This document shows positions 1 to 10,798 of a DNA stretch of 64,000 bases, piece after piece (position 1 is the stretch's first letter; the number at the start of each line of letters is the position of its first letter). Source of the DNA: Engraulis encrasicolus. Taxonomy: Eukaryota; Chordata; Actinopteri; Clupeiformes; Engraulidae. The stretch spans positions 27,343,552 through 27,407,551 of the forward strand of contig NC_085876.1 in NCBI RefSeq assembly GCF_034702125.1, given 5' to 3'. Under the pieces are notes generated by a model that saw only the letters and a list, made by a program, of their open reading frames with translations, was not told the DNA's origin and did no database searches. The position numbers were made by a program, and so were the translations under genes.

Positions 1-1
1 G

Positions 2-466
2 ATGACCCCCCCTTGTCCCAGACCCGGCCCCCCACCTACACACCCAGCATACACACCCTCGAATCCAGACCGGCAAACCCCAATGCCAGCCCACCCCCCT
101 CCCCCTAGAGCAAACCACTGGCGCCCAGCACCTTGTCCCAGACGCGCCCCCCCACCTCCACATCCAGCATACACCCCCTCCAGTCCAGACCTACAACGCC
201 CCATGCCAGACCACCCCCACCCCTCCAGTGCAAACCACTGGCCCCCAGCGCCTAGGCATCACCACCAACACTACCCCGATGCCAAACCAGGAAACCACCC
301 CCCAACCCAACAACCCCCCACCCCCTGGTTGCACCAGGAACACCAGCATGCAGCAGAGCCCACCACACTGGAGTCAAGCTACGCAGAAGTGCTGAAAGGT
401 GATGGAGCGCCAAAAATGGGTGAGATCAAACAAATGCTCCTATATATCTGTTCCAAGCTCACTTAG
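2..466 (+). pseudogene. C-terminal part of LINE ORF1, proline-rich, cut by window edge
   Basis: Open frame running off the left edge and stopping at 464-466. It is very rich in Pro, His and Thr, with a repeated block of about 125 nt (roughly 1-120 versus 121-245) in which phrases such as HPAYTPS recur. The last 30 residues change character to an acidic/basic helix-like end (SSYAEVLKGDGAPKMGE). It lies 184 bp upstream of an endonuclease/reverse-transcriptase ORF on the same strand, which is the usual position of LINE ORF1, an RNA-binding chaperone in this class. No RRM, zinc knuckle or coiled coil is visible in this fragment. Whether the full ORF1 is intact cannot be judged here. The LINE assignment rests on position. 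Confidence 0.55.
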
Positions 467-650
467 GACACATCCAAGACTTAAAAAAAAAAAAGAAAAA
501 AAAAAAAAGTTCATTTACCTACTGTATGCACCTACTGTTAACTTAATATGTTTTGCTGTCATACTGTATCTACATTCAACACTTCAATCTAAATAGTATG
601 CAGTATGAAAGGTTTATTTCATTGTGAACATTTAGTTGTTGATATTTACT
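467..650. other. inter-ORF spacer of the LINE
   Basis: Holds an A-rich run (about 482-508) and no ORF of note. The next ATG candidates for ORF2 are at 636 and 651; 651 is favoured because the endonuclease motif begins a few residues later. Confidence 0.5.
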
Positions 651-909
651 ATGGCCTCACTTTCCATTAGCACTTGGAACATTCAAGGCTTGAACTCCTC
701 AGCCTTTGGCGTAAAATGTAACAACCTAGAATTCCAAGAAAGCATAAAAGGTATAGATATAATGATATTACTTGAAACCTGGCAAAAAGATGTTATCACT
801 CATTGTCCCCCAAACTACAAGGAAATAATATTACCACCACAAAAACTTAGTTCGGTACAACAAGGAAGACACTCTGGAGGTTTAATACTATGGTACAAAT
901 CAAAATTTG
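651..909 (+). pseudogene. LINE ORF2, 5' fragment (start of AP endonuclease domain)
   Basis: Encodes the first 86 codons of ORF2. The N-terminus shows the endonuclease signature STWNIQGL (N at residue 10), and LLETW near residues 40-44 supplies the catalytic Glu of the APE fold. The frame is cut at the left end of an inserted DNA transposon and stops inside it at about 942. Removing the 987-bp insertion plus one 8-bp target copy (995 bp) brings this fragment into the same frame as the long downstream ORF. The in-frame ATG at 636 would add five residues. In its present state the endonuclease is split and cannot be made from one uninterrupted frame. Confidence 0.85.
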
Positions 910-1896
910 TAGAGGTGCTCCGATTGCTCGGCTGCCGATCATGACCGGCCGATAATGGCCAAAAATAGCCTGATCGGTGATCGGAAAAACATGCCGATCA
1001 AAAAACCGATCGAGAGATATTAAATTCCTCACGCAACCATTTTGCCTTCACACCTGGCGCTGCATGTAGGCTCTGGCTCTGCACAGTTGCAACTGCACCA
1101 AAAGAAGGCATCTTTGCTTGTCTATAACTTATCGGCATTCCCCCCTTCATTCCCACCATTCATAACCATATCTGCATCAACAATGATCTGATTTCCCGAT
1201 CCATGCGCCGTTTACCTGACAATGTAATTTGCGATTGAGTACTCGCCAGTGAGCCATTTTACGTTATAACCTGTGTAGTTGCCTCGGTCAGCACGCGACA
1301 ACTTCACGTTGTCAGCACAAACATGTCAATTATTGTTTTCAAAGTTGTAATTGGCAGTCAGTCGATTAGTTTGATTGTCGCTGAAACACCAAACGGCGAC
1401 AGATGTGGTTAAAACTTGAGAGAGCTCAGATTCAGAACGGTAGTGGAGCACTGCAACTGTGGACGGTGACAGAGAGGGGAGGGGCTCTCCTCACGAGGCT
1501 GCTCATTTAAAGCGACAGGTTGTTTTTTTCTCGTATGTGGAAGACTATTTGATGTAATGTTTCAGTTTCAATTCAATCTTAAATAGTTTAGTTATTCTAT
1601 GCAATAACTTATACATTGATTAATACTGTAGACTGTATTACCAACACTAGTCTGAAAGATAATAATAATAATGATAATAATAATAATAATAATAATAATA
1701 GCCTAATAATAGACATGTGCAAATTAAGATTGATTGGTTTATGGGCAGAAATGGTATTCAATAAGGATAATTAATAGGCTATTAAAAAAATAAGAAATCA
1801 TTTTTGTGATCGGCAATGATCGGTAATCGGCAGATAAAGATTTTTGGTGATCGGTATCGGTGATCGGGCCAAAAAATGGTGATCGGAGCACCTCTA
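910..1896. mobile_element. hAT-like non-autonomous transposon inserted in the LINE
   Basis: Terminal inverted repeats TAGAGGTGCTCCGAT (910-924) and its exact complement (1882-1896). It is flanked by the 8-bp target duplication AAAATTTG at 902-909 and 1897-1904. An 8-bp duplication with these ends is typical of the hAT superfamily. Both subterminal regions are crowded with GATCGG/CCGATC words, more than six at each end, which are probable transposase-binding repeats. There is no transposase ORF. The interior includes an AAT microsatellite (1661-1700). Confidence 0.9.
1661..1700. repeat. (AAT)n microsatellite
   Basis: About 13 AAT units with one ATG variant, inside the hAT-like element. Confidence 0.9.
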
Positions 1897-1904
1897 AAAA
1901 TTTG

Positions 1905-4900
1905 ACAAACACATCAGCATCTTAAAAACGGGAAAATACCACATATGGTTAAAGATTAAGAAAGATATATTTGTTTCACAACAGGACCTCTTTGTCTGTG
2001 CAATCTATATACCCCCCGCTGATTCACCATACTACACAGAGGATACATTTATGTCTCTGGAAACAGAAACAAGCCATTTTCAGGCCCAGGGAAATGTGCT
2101 CCTCTGCGGGGACCTAAATTCACGTACAGGCACAGAGGATGATTCTATAAGTGCTGATGGCAATTCCTACATCTGCCGTACTTTAAATAAAACTAACCAC
2201 TCTGCTTATCCCCACAGAAGAAATTGTGATCCAGTTGTAAACAGACATGGGAAGGAACTCTTACAAATCTGCCGTAGCCTGGGTCTGTATGTCGCCAATG
2301 GTAGGATTAGAGGAGACACATTTGGAAAACACACATTTTGCTCACCTCTTGGGAATAGCACAGTAGACTATGTCATAACTGACATAGACCCTATGTCAAT
2401 TAGAGCATTCACTGTCAAACCACTATCACCCCTATCAGATCACAGCCAACTCACAATATTCATAAAAATGTCAGAAAACAACACCCTAAAATCACAGTCC
2501 AGTAAGCTGTTTCACTTTAAAAAGTCATACAGATGGGCTGAAAACAGTAATGAGGAATTTATAAAAGCAACAGGAACCCAACACATCCAAGCTCTCCTGG
2601 AAACCTTTCTAGACACCCCATATACCTTAAGTACAGAGGGTGTCAACCAGGCTGTGGAAACAATTGGCATAATATTTGAAAAAACAGCAGGAAAGGCCAA
2701 ATTAAAGAGATTAAGGAACAAACCTAAAGTCGAAAAGGAAGACAGCTGGTTTGACGCCGAATGCCAGTCATTAAGAAAAGAAATTCGCAAATTATCCAAC
2801 CAGAAACATAGAGATCCAAATGACACATCAATTCGACATCTATATTGTGAGACACTGAGACAATACAAACGCACACTCAGAAACAAGAAAGCTCAGTACA
2901 CACAAAACCAGCTGGCACTGATTGAGGCATCAATAAAAACGAATACATTTTGGGACAATTGGAATCATTTAAAAAAATCAAAACATCAAGAAATGGTAAT
3001 TCAAGATGGAGACATCTGGACTAATCATTTCAAAACTCTATTCAAGAATGTTCAATCTGACCAAAACAAGAAACAAAATGACATAATCCACAAACTGCAC
3101 GATCTGGAAAACACAATCAAAGACTACCAAAACCCACTTGACTTCCCAATCACTGAACAGGACCTACTCACTCATATCAACAAATTAAAGTCAAAGAAAG
3201 CATACGGGCCTGACTGCATTTTAAATGAAATGCTAAAATGTATGAGTGAAAAATTTAGATGGGCTATTCTCAAACTATTTAACCTAGTCCTAAGTGTGGG
3301 TTATTTCCCCGACATCTGGAACCATGGATTAGTTACACCAATCTACAAAAACGGAGACAAATTTGACCCTAAAAATTACAGAGGCATCAGCGTTAACAGC
3401 AACCTGGGGAAGTTATTCTGTAGTATTATTAATTCACGGCTCATGGACTTCCTTATGAAGCACAATATCTTGAGCAAAAGCCAGATCGGATTCTTACCAA
3501 ATCATCGCACCACTGATCATATTTACACCCTACACACATTAATCGAAAAATACACCCACAAAAGAAACAAATTATTCTCTTGTTTCGTAGACTTCAAAAC
3601 CGCTTTTGATACCATTTGGCACAACGGATTATTCTACACATTAATGAAAAATGGTGTAGGGGGAAAAGCATATGATATTATAAAATCCATGTACTCAGGA
3701 GCAAAATGTGCCATCAAAATCGGATCTAAAAGAACAGATTATATCCCCCAAGAGTGCGGCGTGAGGCAAGGTTGCCCTTTAAGCCCAACTTTGTTTAATC
3801 TATATATAAATGAGCTGGCGACCATCCTAGAAAAGTCAACCACCACAGGACCCACTCTGAACAACATCGAGGCCAAATTCCTGCTGTTTGCGGATGATCT
3901 AGTCCTTCTCTCACCAACAGCAAATGGACTCCAAATGCAGCTTGGGCTCCTCCAAAATTTCTGCCAGACCTGGGCCCTGGCAGTGAACAACAACAAAACC
4001 AAAATAATGATATTTCAGAAAGGTTCCAAATACCACGGAAGACAAAATACATTTACTTTAGGACCACAAACAATTGAACATGTCACAGACTACACCTACT
4101 TAGGCCTCAGAATCAATTACAATGGAAGTTTCAATAAGGCAGTGAATGAACTGAAAGACAAGGCACGCAGGGCTCTATATGCCATAAAAAGACAAGTACC
4201 CTTTGAAATTCCAATCCAAATTTGGCTCAAAATATTCTCATCTGTGATAGAACCAATAGCCTTATATGGCAGTGAAGTGTGGGGTCCACTCACAAATCAG
4301 GAATTTGATAAATGGGAAAAGCATCCAATTGAGACCCTGCATGTGGAATTCTGCAAAACCATCCTAAAAGTCCACCGACACACAACAAATAATGCATGCA
4401 GGGCAGAACTAGGCCGATACCCTCTTATTATCAACATTCAAAAAAGATCAATTAAATTCTGGAAGCACCTCAAATTAAGTGACCCACACTCATTATGTCA
4501 CAAAGCCTTGCAAAACCAAGAGCTGAGCAAAGTCACCACCCCACATACCAATCAGGTCCACTGCTATCCCTTCCCACTAACACCTCCACACTCTACAGGC
4601 CTGCAAGACCAGGTCCAAATTACAAAACATACTCCACTAAACCAAATTTTCTTATTCTTGAAAAATAACTATTATCAATATTGGCAATTGAAAACCAAAA
4701 CACAAAGCAAGATGCAATGCTATCTGTCCCTAAACAGAGAGTATGCACTTGCAAACTATCTAACTCAAATCAAAGACCCTATCTTGAGAAAAATATTGAC
4801 GAAATACAGACTCAGTGAACACCGCCTGGCCATTGAAACCGGCCGACATAAAAAAGACTGGCTTCCTAGAGAAGAACGTTTTTGCAGACAATGCACTGAC

Positions 4901-5116
4901 AATATTGTTGAAACCGAGCTTCACTTCCTAACCGAATGCAACAAATTTAAAAATATCCGTGAAATGTTCTTCCAAAAATTCGAGCAGAAACACCCAAATT
5001 TCACTTCCCTCCCAACCCAGAACAAACTCCCATTTATCATGGGTGAACAAGAACTGAGTTGTTTCTTGTCAGCCCAATACATTTTCACATGCCACCAACA
5101 GAGGGACAATGAGTGA
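1905..5116 (+). pseudogene. LINE ORF2, main part: endonuclease remainder, reverse transcriptase, C-terminal zinc motif
   Basis: Open from the right target duplication to TGA at 5114-5116; the first internal Met is at 2051. With the 5' fragment the frame would total 1,157 codons including the stop (arithmetic only). Endonuclease motifs follow in order: IYIPPAD, GDLNSRTG (Asp/Asn near joined residue 156), VDYVITD and SDHSQL (about 263). The RT domain follows, with YRGIS, the GVRQGCPLSP block and the catalytic FADD at nt 3887-3898. Downstream is a Cys-His motif, CRQC plus HFLTEC (nt 4883-4941). Endonuclease nicking and target-primed reverse transcription are the known roles of such proteins. There is no stop or frameshift across 3.2 kb, so the copy was young when the DNA element hit it. 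Confidence 0.9.
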
Positions 5117-5220
5117 TATACCTACATACTGTATATTATATGTATTCTTTAAATACCTTATGTTTATGTGCTGGAATACTCACGGAAACACACTCAAAGA
5201 CTGTGGATGGACATACGCGT

Positions 5221-5395
5221 GCACCCACGCATGCACACGGAAACACACACAAACACACACAAACAAACTGAGACATGCGTGCACACACACACACTCTACA
5301 CGCACACACAAACACACAGACACAGACACAGACACAGACACACACACACACACACACAACGAACACACACAACGAACACACACACACACACACAC
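5221..5395. repeat. CA-rich microsatellite in the LINE 3' UTR
   Basis: Compound CA/GACA/AACGAACA tract. Apparent ORFs in this tract are low-complexity artefacts. Confidence 0.9.
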
Positions 5396-5484
5396 GGTAT
5401 AATTTTATTATGTCTTACTGTTCCTCTTATTGTTGTCTTATATATGTTATGTACCATGCTTTGGCAATACAAAGTTTCTTTTGT

Positions 5485-5516
5485 CATGCCAATAAAGCAC
5501 TTTTGAATTGAATTGA
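5485..5516 (+). other. LINE 3' terminus: AATAAA and GAATT short repeats
   Basis: An AATAAA-containing stretch is followed by three GAATT-type repeats, then directly by the GA microsatellite. This is how a LINE with a short tandem-repeat tail would end. The GA tract may have grown from this end. Confidence 0.6.
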
Positions 5517-5551
5517 ATTGAGAGAGAGAGAGAGAGAGGGAGGGGGGGGCA

Positions 5552-5623
<72 letters not shown>

Positions 5624-5629
5624 CAGAGA

Positions 5630-5699
<70 letters not shown>

Positions 5700-5755
5700 C
5701 AGAGAGAGAGAGACAAAGAGAGAGAGAGAGGAGCAGAGAGAGAGAGACAATGAGA
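5517..5755. repeat. (GA)n microsatellite
   Basis: About 240 nt of GA with a few GGAGCAGA interruptions. The interrupted block recurs, suggesting segmental slippage. All reading frames through it are simple-sequence artefacts. Confidence 0.97.
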
Positions 5756-5758
5756 GAT

Positions 5759-6688
5759 TGCACCCTCTTGTGTACACTTATATTATTGTACCAGTTTTTT
5801 TTTTTACAGTGTGGCTAAGTTCCCACTTCCTTGCTTCAAGTTTCTGTCCAATGAAACTCAGATAAAGGCAGCAATTTACTCATCTGGTATCACCCAGCGA
5901 TGCACTTTAAACCATAAAACAATAAATAGACCATAAAACGTTCACTTGAATTCAGTATCGGCATCAAATGCCTGACAGAGTAAAGGAAGTATTTTCCTTT
6001 TTGTATGTGTGGGAGTACTTTACTGTTGTTTGAATGATACATTTTGTTATCATATTATCAACGTTTTCTTCCACAGACCGTGCTCTACCGTCTTGTTGGT
6101 GCGTCTCTGAAGTAATCAAGTACTTAGGAAATGGATAGCACTCGTTTTTTTCTTCTTTCTTGTTCTTTTCTTTTTATCATATTTTGTGATCATATTATCA
6201 TACACTGATTTAAGAAAATGCACACATGTGTATGTTTATTTTATAATAAATGCAAAGCCAGTCATTTATTCTTCATAATAAAATTGCAAATGGTGATCTA
6301 CCCACACAAAATAAACCAGCACAAATGTACGGTATATAGATTGATAATTATAAGCTCACCCAGCTTTTGATAGGAGTAATCTTGTCAATTACAACTGCAC
6401 ACAGACAATAAAAGTGCTGGTATGCCCATAAGAATGGGTCCAACAAAACCAAAAACAATTTCAGAAATACTAACAATGCGCAGACTATCATTGAGTAAAA
6501 TCAAAAAGGTTTGAGAGAAAAGGAATTTCAAACAATATTTGTGTACTAGAGCAGATACATAATATAATATGTTACTGTTTTTTTTTCTCTCTTTCAAACA
6601 GAAGCGTTTTGATGGACACTTCCAGAGTGGTCTGCTGGCTTTATGTCGTGCTGAAGATTAAGGAGAGGACTTGAGGATCAGGACAATA
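5759..6688. other. unassigned AT-rich DNA with two weak exon-like stretches
   Basis: No ORF with family resemblance. Two spots look like 3' splice acceptors followed by short open frames: about 6077 (cttccacag, then 12 codons to TAA) and about 6600 (a pyrimidine run ending aacag, then about 19 codons ending LCRAED and TAA). They could be alternative last exons of a gene whose other exons lie left of the window, but the peptides match nothing I know. I give them low weight. Confidence 0.2.
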
Positions 6689-6689
6689 A

Positions 6690-6739
<50 letters not shown>

Positions 6740-6791
6740 CCACCAACATCATCATCACCATCATCACCACCATCACCACCACCACCACCAT

Positions 6792-6823
<32 letters not shown>

Positions 6824-6917
6824 TCATCATCATAATCATCACCATTATCATCATCATCACCATCACCATCATTACCACCATCATCATCACCACACCCACC
6901 ATCACCATCACCATCAC

Positions 6918-6964
<47 letters not shown>
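6690..6964. repeat. (CAT)n trinucleotide array
   Basis: About 275 nt of CAT/CAC triplets, pure at both ends and CAC-rich in the middle. It would read as poly-Asp, poly-Met, poly-His or poly-Ile depending on frame. There is no evidence of translation. Confidence 0.97.
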
Positions 6965-7872
6965 CTCACACATCAAGAGGATAACATCAACAGAGCAAAA
7001 TATGTTTATAATAATAGAGATTAATCAATTAATAAACTATGAATAAACACATGGATCACTTTTCAACACTTATTCAATAACTCTTAAAATACTTTGTATG
7101 GTATCTGCTATAAAACATACACTGCTATGCATTACATGAGGATTAAGATTTTGTCATGAAGATATGAGCAAAGATTCACTGACAGACCCACTGTTCACTA
7201 GCCAAAAACAAAATCCAAAAAGATTATTGGAAGTATAAACAACTAAGGGCAAAGGGTATTTATACTGAGCATTCAACTCTATTTTTTGATGTATTGGGCA
7301 GAGGCACCACTGGGACCGTAGCACATTATTATGGGACCAATGATTTGATGTCTACAAAAATGCGGAGTAACAACAATGTGTTACCGTCTTCTTGACCTCA
7401 ACACAATACACCATGAGGTGAAGACCATATAACTACAAATGCCATTCAAATCTCCCTTGGAATTGTTAGCTCCCCCTCTACACCTCTAAATAATACTTTT
7501 TTGGGGTCATGACCTGTTTTGATCCCTTCCCCTACCCCTTGTGGCATTTCAGCTGTTGGGAAACAATCAGTACCTGCAAGAGGGAGAGTAGGTTTGCACA
7601 CAAAAAAAGACACAAGCGTCCAGCACAAGGTTTTTTTGTTTTGTTTGAGAGCAGAGCAGACGTTTCAGGATTCATCAGTGCTATCTCCTCCATCAGTGCC
7701 CTGATGAAGGCAAAACCATGCAATGTCTGCTCACAAAAATAAACCTCACTTTGCATCATTTCTGCTTGGGTCGTAGAGTAGAGTAGAGTAGAGTAGAGTA
7801 ACTTTATTAATCCCCAGGGGAAAATTCAGGAATTCAGGGTCCAGGTACATGTTTATTTTTCTGTACATCTTA
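6965..7872. other. unassigned DNA ending in a LINE-tail-like pentamer repeat
   Basis: No supported gene. At 7773-7800 there is a (GTAGA)n run followed by an ACTTTATTAATCCCCAGGGG-type sequence. From memory this is a common 3' end of Rex-type fish LINEs, so a 5'-truncated tail is likely here. The same kind of tail recurs near 22275. Confidence 0.4.
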
Positions 7873-7873
7873 A

Positions 7874-8506
7874 AGGAGCAGTCCACCCCTTTTTTTGATT
7901 TTCACATATTTGCAGTTTTTCCGAGTATAACATGAATATGTGTATAATTTTCTTCTCAGTGTGTTCGTACTTAGATGTCTTAGTATTAGAATTAGTAGCA
8001 TAGCTTAACCCATTGTGTCCTGGAAGCACATATATGGGTTTTTCAGGATTTTGAGATTTTAGCTGTTTTATTAACTATGTCGGTATGTTAGAGCCAAATG
8101 AACACATTGCAATGCAAGGGGAGGGTCTTGGCTTTTAAATGTAACTCATTTCATGTTTTTATGTGCTTTGGAGGCTTATATATGTAGGATTTAATAGGAA
8201 GAGGGCACCCTTTCCCAAAAAGGGCTTAGGACAAAATGGGTTAACATAAACACTGGAAGAGGATAGAAATAGCAGTATCAAGCCGTAAGTGATCACTGGA
8301 CGGAATTAAAAAGCCGTTTTGCACTCTGGTGTATTTTACATCAATTGTAAAAGCACATTTGATGATGTTTTACAAACGTATTTTGTGCCATAGACTAAAC
8401 TCTTAATCGAGACAATGCGAACAGAGAAAAAAAACAATGTATTCTCATATTTGACCAGTATTTAGCTACATATGAGCAACTTTCTGAAATGAGGTGGATT
8501 GTTCCT
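7874..8506. mobile_element. TTAA-target MITE (outer), ending 32 bp downstream of the gene A stop codon
   Basis: Ends AGGAGCAGTCCACC (left) and its near-complement GGTGGATTGTTCCT (right), flanked by TTAA at 7870-7873 and 8507-8510. TTAA duplication is typical of piggyBac and Kolobok. There is no coding capacity. A second TTAA MITE sits inside it. It lies just past the stop codon of gene A (8539-8541, minus strand), so it probably forms part of that gene's 3' UTR. Confidence 0.8.
8009..8240. mobile_element. nested TTAA-target MITE
   Basis: Ends CCCATTGTGTCCTGG and its near-complement (AGGACAAAATGGG), flanked by TTAA at 8005-8008 and 8241-8244. It lies entirely within the outer MITE, so it is the younger insertion. 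On the minus strand it supplies an AATAAA (8067-8072). Confidence 0.8.
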
Positions 8507-8538
8507 TTAAGCGCTGCAATATTATTTCTTCCCAACAA

Positions 8539-10320
8539 TCAGTACTCAAACACAATAGCCAGTATGAGCAATAGGCAGCTCAACAGACTGCCAGTGGAAG
8601 TAGTTGTGGCCGCATTGGCGGTGGTCTCGTTGCATCGAATAGGGGTAGGGAATGGGTTCCTGGATGCTAGCGTTGTGGTAGGGAACCGGGGCCTGGATTC
8701 TAGCGGTGTAGTACTGGGTGCTTTGGTAGAGAGCCGGTTCCTGGATGCTAGCGTTGTGTTAGGGAACCAGGGCCTGGATGCTAGCGTGGTATTGGGTGTT
8801 GTGTTAGGGAACCAGGGCCTGGATGCTAGCGTGGTATTGGGTGTTGTGCTTCTCTCACTGGCAGTTGTTGCTGTTCTCAATAGAGTTGTAGTGCCGCTCA
8901 AAGGGGTTGATTGTCTAGGTATGCTGGAACTTTCTGCTGTCCTGGTTGCTTCTCTGATAGATGCTGGTGTTGAGATTTTGGATACTGTGCTTCTTTCACG
9001 AGCAGTTGTTGCAGTGACTGGGATGTCTTCCATTTCTGATGGTCTTGTTAGGTTCAGCACTTCTGTAGTCTTTTTCTCGGCTGTTTTTAATGGAGTTGCG
9101 GTGGCTGTGAAAGCTTCTGATTGCGTTGGAATGGCTGAACTTTCTGCCTTGCTGGTTTCCCCTCTGATGGAGGTTGGTGTGGTGCTGTCAGGTGCTGTGC
9201 TTCTCCCATCCACAGCTGTAGAGGTGTTTTCCATCTCTGTTGTACTTTTTAGGTCCATCGCTTCTGTAATATTTGTCATGGCTGGAAGAGTTGTGGTGTT
9301 ACTCAAGGTTGATGATTGCGTAGGAATGGTTGACCTTTCTCCTGTGTTGGTTACTGCTCCTGTGTGTGTTGGCATAGTGGTCTGAGGAGCTGCAGTGGCT
9401 GTCAAAGTGGCTGATTGTGTAGGAATAGCTGAACTTTCTGCTGTGCTGATTTCTCCTTCAATGGATGTTGGCGTAGTGTTGTCAGGTGCTGTGCTTCTCC
9501 CATCCACAGCTGTAGAGGTGTTTTCTATCTCTGTTGTACTTTTTAGATCCATCGCTTCTGTAATGTTTGTCATGGTTGGAGGAGTTGTGGTTTCAGTCAA
9601 GGTAGGAATGGTTGACCTTTCTCCTGTGTTGGTTACTGCTCCTGTGGATGTTGGCATAGTGGTCTCAGGAGCTGTGTGTCTTGAGCTCACTGTTTCTGGG
9701 GTTATGGAACTGTTTCCCATCGCCACTGTCGTGTTGATTTCTTTAAGAGAACTCACCATGGCTGGAGGAGTTGTGGTGTTAGTCAAGGTTGACGATTGCG
9801 TAGGAATGGTTGACCTTTCACCTGTGTTGGTTACTGCTCCTGTGGATGTTGGCATAGTGGTCTCAGGAGCTGGGTGTCTTGCGCTCACTGTTTCTGGGGT
9901 TATGGAAGTGTTTCCCATCGCCACTGTTGTGTTGATTTCTTTAAGAGAACTTACCATGGCAGTGCTTGTGGTGTAACTCATGGCGGCGTCTTGTGTCGAT
10001 TTAGTTGTCACTTCTAATGAGGGGGCTGTTTTATTGGTGCCCATAATCTGCCGCCCATTTATATCCATCATCGTTATCAGAGGTGTGACTGCAAAATCTG
10101 CCATGCCAGAATTTGCTGTGGCTGATGAGTTTTCGATGGCTTCGGTTTGGTTCCATATTTCTGTAAAGTTTATCCTGACTGTTTTCATGAGAGGGGTGGA
10201 GTTATCTAGTATAGGTCCTGATTGTGTAGGTGCAGTTGACTTTTCTCTTCCTGTGTTGATCCCTGCTTCTGTAGTTTCATCCAGTGGAGGTGGTGGGGAG
10301 GGAGTGGTGGTTTCTGTGAT
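8539..10320 (-). CDS. gene A, exon 2: Ser/Thr-rich mucin-like ectodomain with GPI-signal-like tail
   Basis: On the minus strand an acceptor (ttatatacag at 10321-10330) opens a single 594-codon exon, including TGA at 8539-8541. The product is dominated by Thr, Ser, Pro and Ala, with dozens of O-glycosylation candidates and many N-x-S/T sequons. It contains near-identical repeats of about 60-66 residues (phrases SSLKEINTTVAMGN and ITEAMDLKSTTE occur twice each; AVTNTGERSTIPT three times). Near the C-terminus are short repeats of the TTLASRPWFPN type. The last 20 residues (GSLLSCLLLILAIVFEY) are hydrophobic with no basic cytoplasmic tail, which suggests a GPI signal rather than a stable transmembrane anchor. 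It is probably a heavily glycosylated cell-surface mucin. A transmembrane mucin cut short is the alternative. Confidence 0.75.
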   Translation of the reverse strand: MTETTTPSPPPPLDETTEAGINTGREKSTAPTQSGPILDNSTPLMKTVRINFTEIWNQTEAIENSSATANSGMADFAVTPLITMMDINGRQIMGTNKTAPSLEVTTKSTQDAAMSYTTSTAMVSSLKEINTTVAMGNTSITPETVSARHPAPETTMPTSTGAVTNTGERSTIPTQSSTLTNTTTPPAMVSSLKEINTTVAMGNSSITPETVSSRHTAPETTMPTSTGAVTNTGERSTIPTLTETTTPPTMTNITEAMDLKSTTEIENTSTAVDGRSTAPDNTTPTSIEGEISTAESSAIPTQSATLTATAAPQTTMPTHTGAVTNTGERSTIPTQSSTLSNTTTLPAMTNITEAMDLKSTTEMENTSTAVDGRSTAPDSTTPTSIRGETSKAESSAIPTQSEAFTATATPLKTAEKKTTEVLNLTRPSEMEDIPVTATTARERSTVSKISTPASIREATRTAESSSIPRQSTPLSGTTTLLRTATTASERSTTPNTTLASRPWFPNTTPNTTLASRPWFPNTTLASRNRLSTKAPSTTPLESRPRFPTTTLASRNPFPTPIRCNETTANAATTTSTGSLLSCLLLILAIVFEY

Positions 10321-10435
10321 CTGTATATAAAGGAAGACATGAGGAAGGTTATATGACATTGAAATGAATGCAAAATAATCTTATCTGCCTTTAAAATAAT
10401 TGTGTTGGACCACTGAGTAAGACACGTTGACTTAA

Positions 10436-10798
10436 AGGGACACTGTGCAGGAAATGATCAAAAAAGGTACTGCAACTATGCTTCTTATTGAAATAGGGCT
10501 GCCTATTGCCAAATTTGATATGATCTTTACATGAAAGTTTACAAAGTAATAAACAAATATTTTCTAGTATGGTCCAAGTACAGTCATTTTTGCAACTAAA
10601 AATGGCTATTTTTGGAAATTCATAATGGCGGCCCATGGAGAAGATCCCCCTTTTCATGTATGAAAAGTGCAATTTTTCCAGTCATAATGAAAACTTGGAA
10701 TTTGATGCTGGTGGTAAGTATTCATGAAAAAGGTAACATCAGTGAATGGTCAGCATGAATTCTGGAAATAAACAACTAAAAATCTCACACGGTGTCCC
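10436..10798 (+). mobile_element. TTAA MITE, family M1, copy 1 (gene A intron)
   Basis: Ends AGGGACACTGTGCAGG and CGGTGTCCCT, flanked by TTAA at 10432-10435 and 10799-10802. The interior carries the family marker AATGGCGGCCCATGGAG. Full-length relatives are at 15745-16103 (reverse) and 62816-63172; a deleted one is at 36282-36506. Confidence 0.9.

Larger units (their letters stand above)
1..5516 (+). mobile_element. APE-type LINE (non-LTR retrotransposon), interrupted by a hAT-like element
   Basis: Ordered parts: end of ORF1 (to 466), A-rich spacer (467-650), ORF2 with apurinic-type endonuclease, reverse transcriptase and C-terminal CCHC-like motif (651-909 plus 1905-5116), then a 3' UTR with a CA-rich tract, an AATAAA at about 5490 and a terminal run of GAATT repeats ending near 5516. 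A short-repeat 3' end instead of poly(A) is known from L2/CR1/I-like groups. No RNase H domain is evident after the RT. The exact clade is not settled; the 3' end resembles I/Nimb-type fish LINEs from memory. The 5' end lies outside the window. Confidence 0.85.

Noticed and set aside
6658..6969. Poly-Asp or poly-Met protein
   Set aside because: Translation of a CAT/ATG trinucleotide array.
8489..10330. Long plus-strand open frames (298, 193 and 116 codons) of Val/Ser/Leu-rich composition
   Set aside because: They are the exact antisense of the gene A mucin exon. Thr/Ser/Pro codon bias plus repeats keeps the opposite strand open, and they lack splice or start context.
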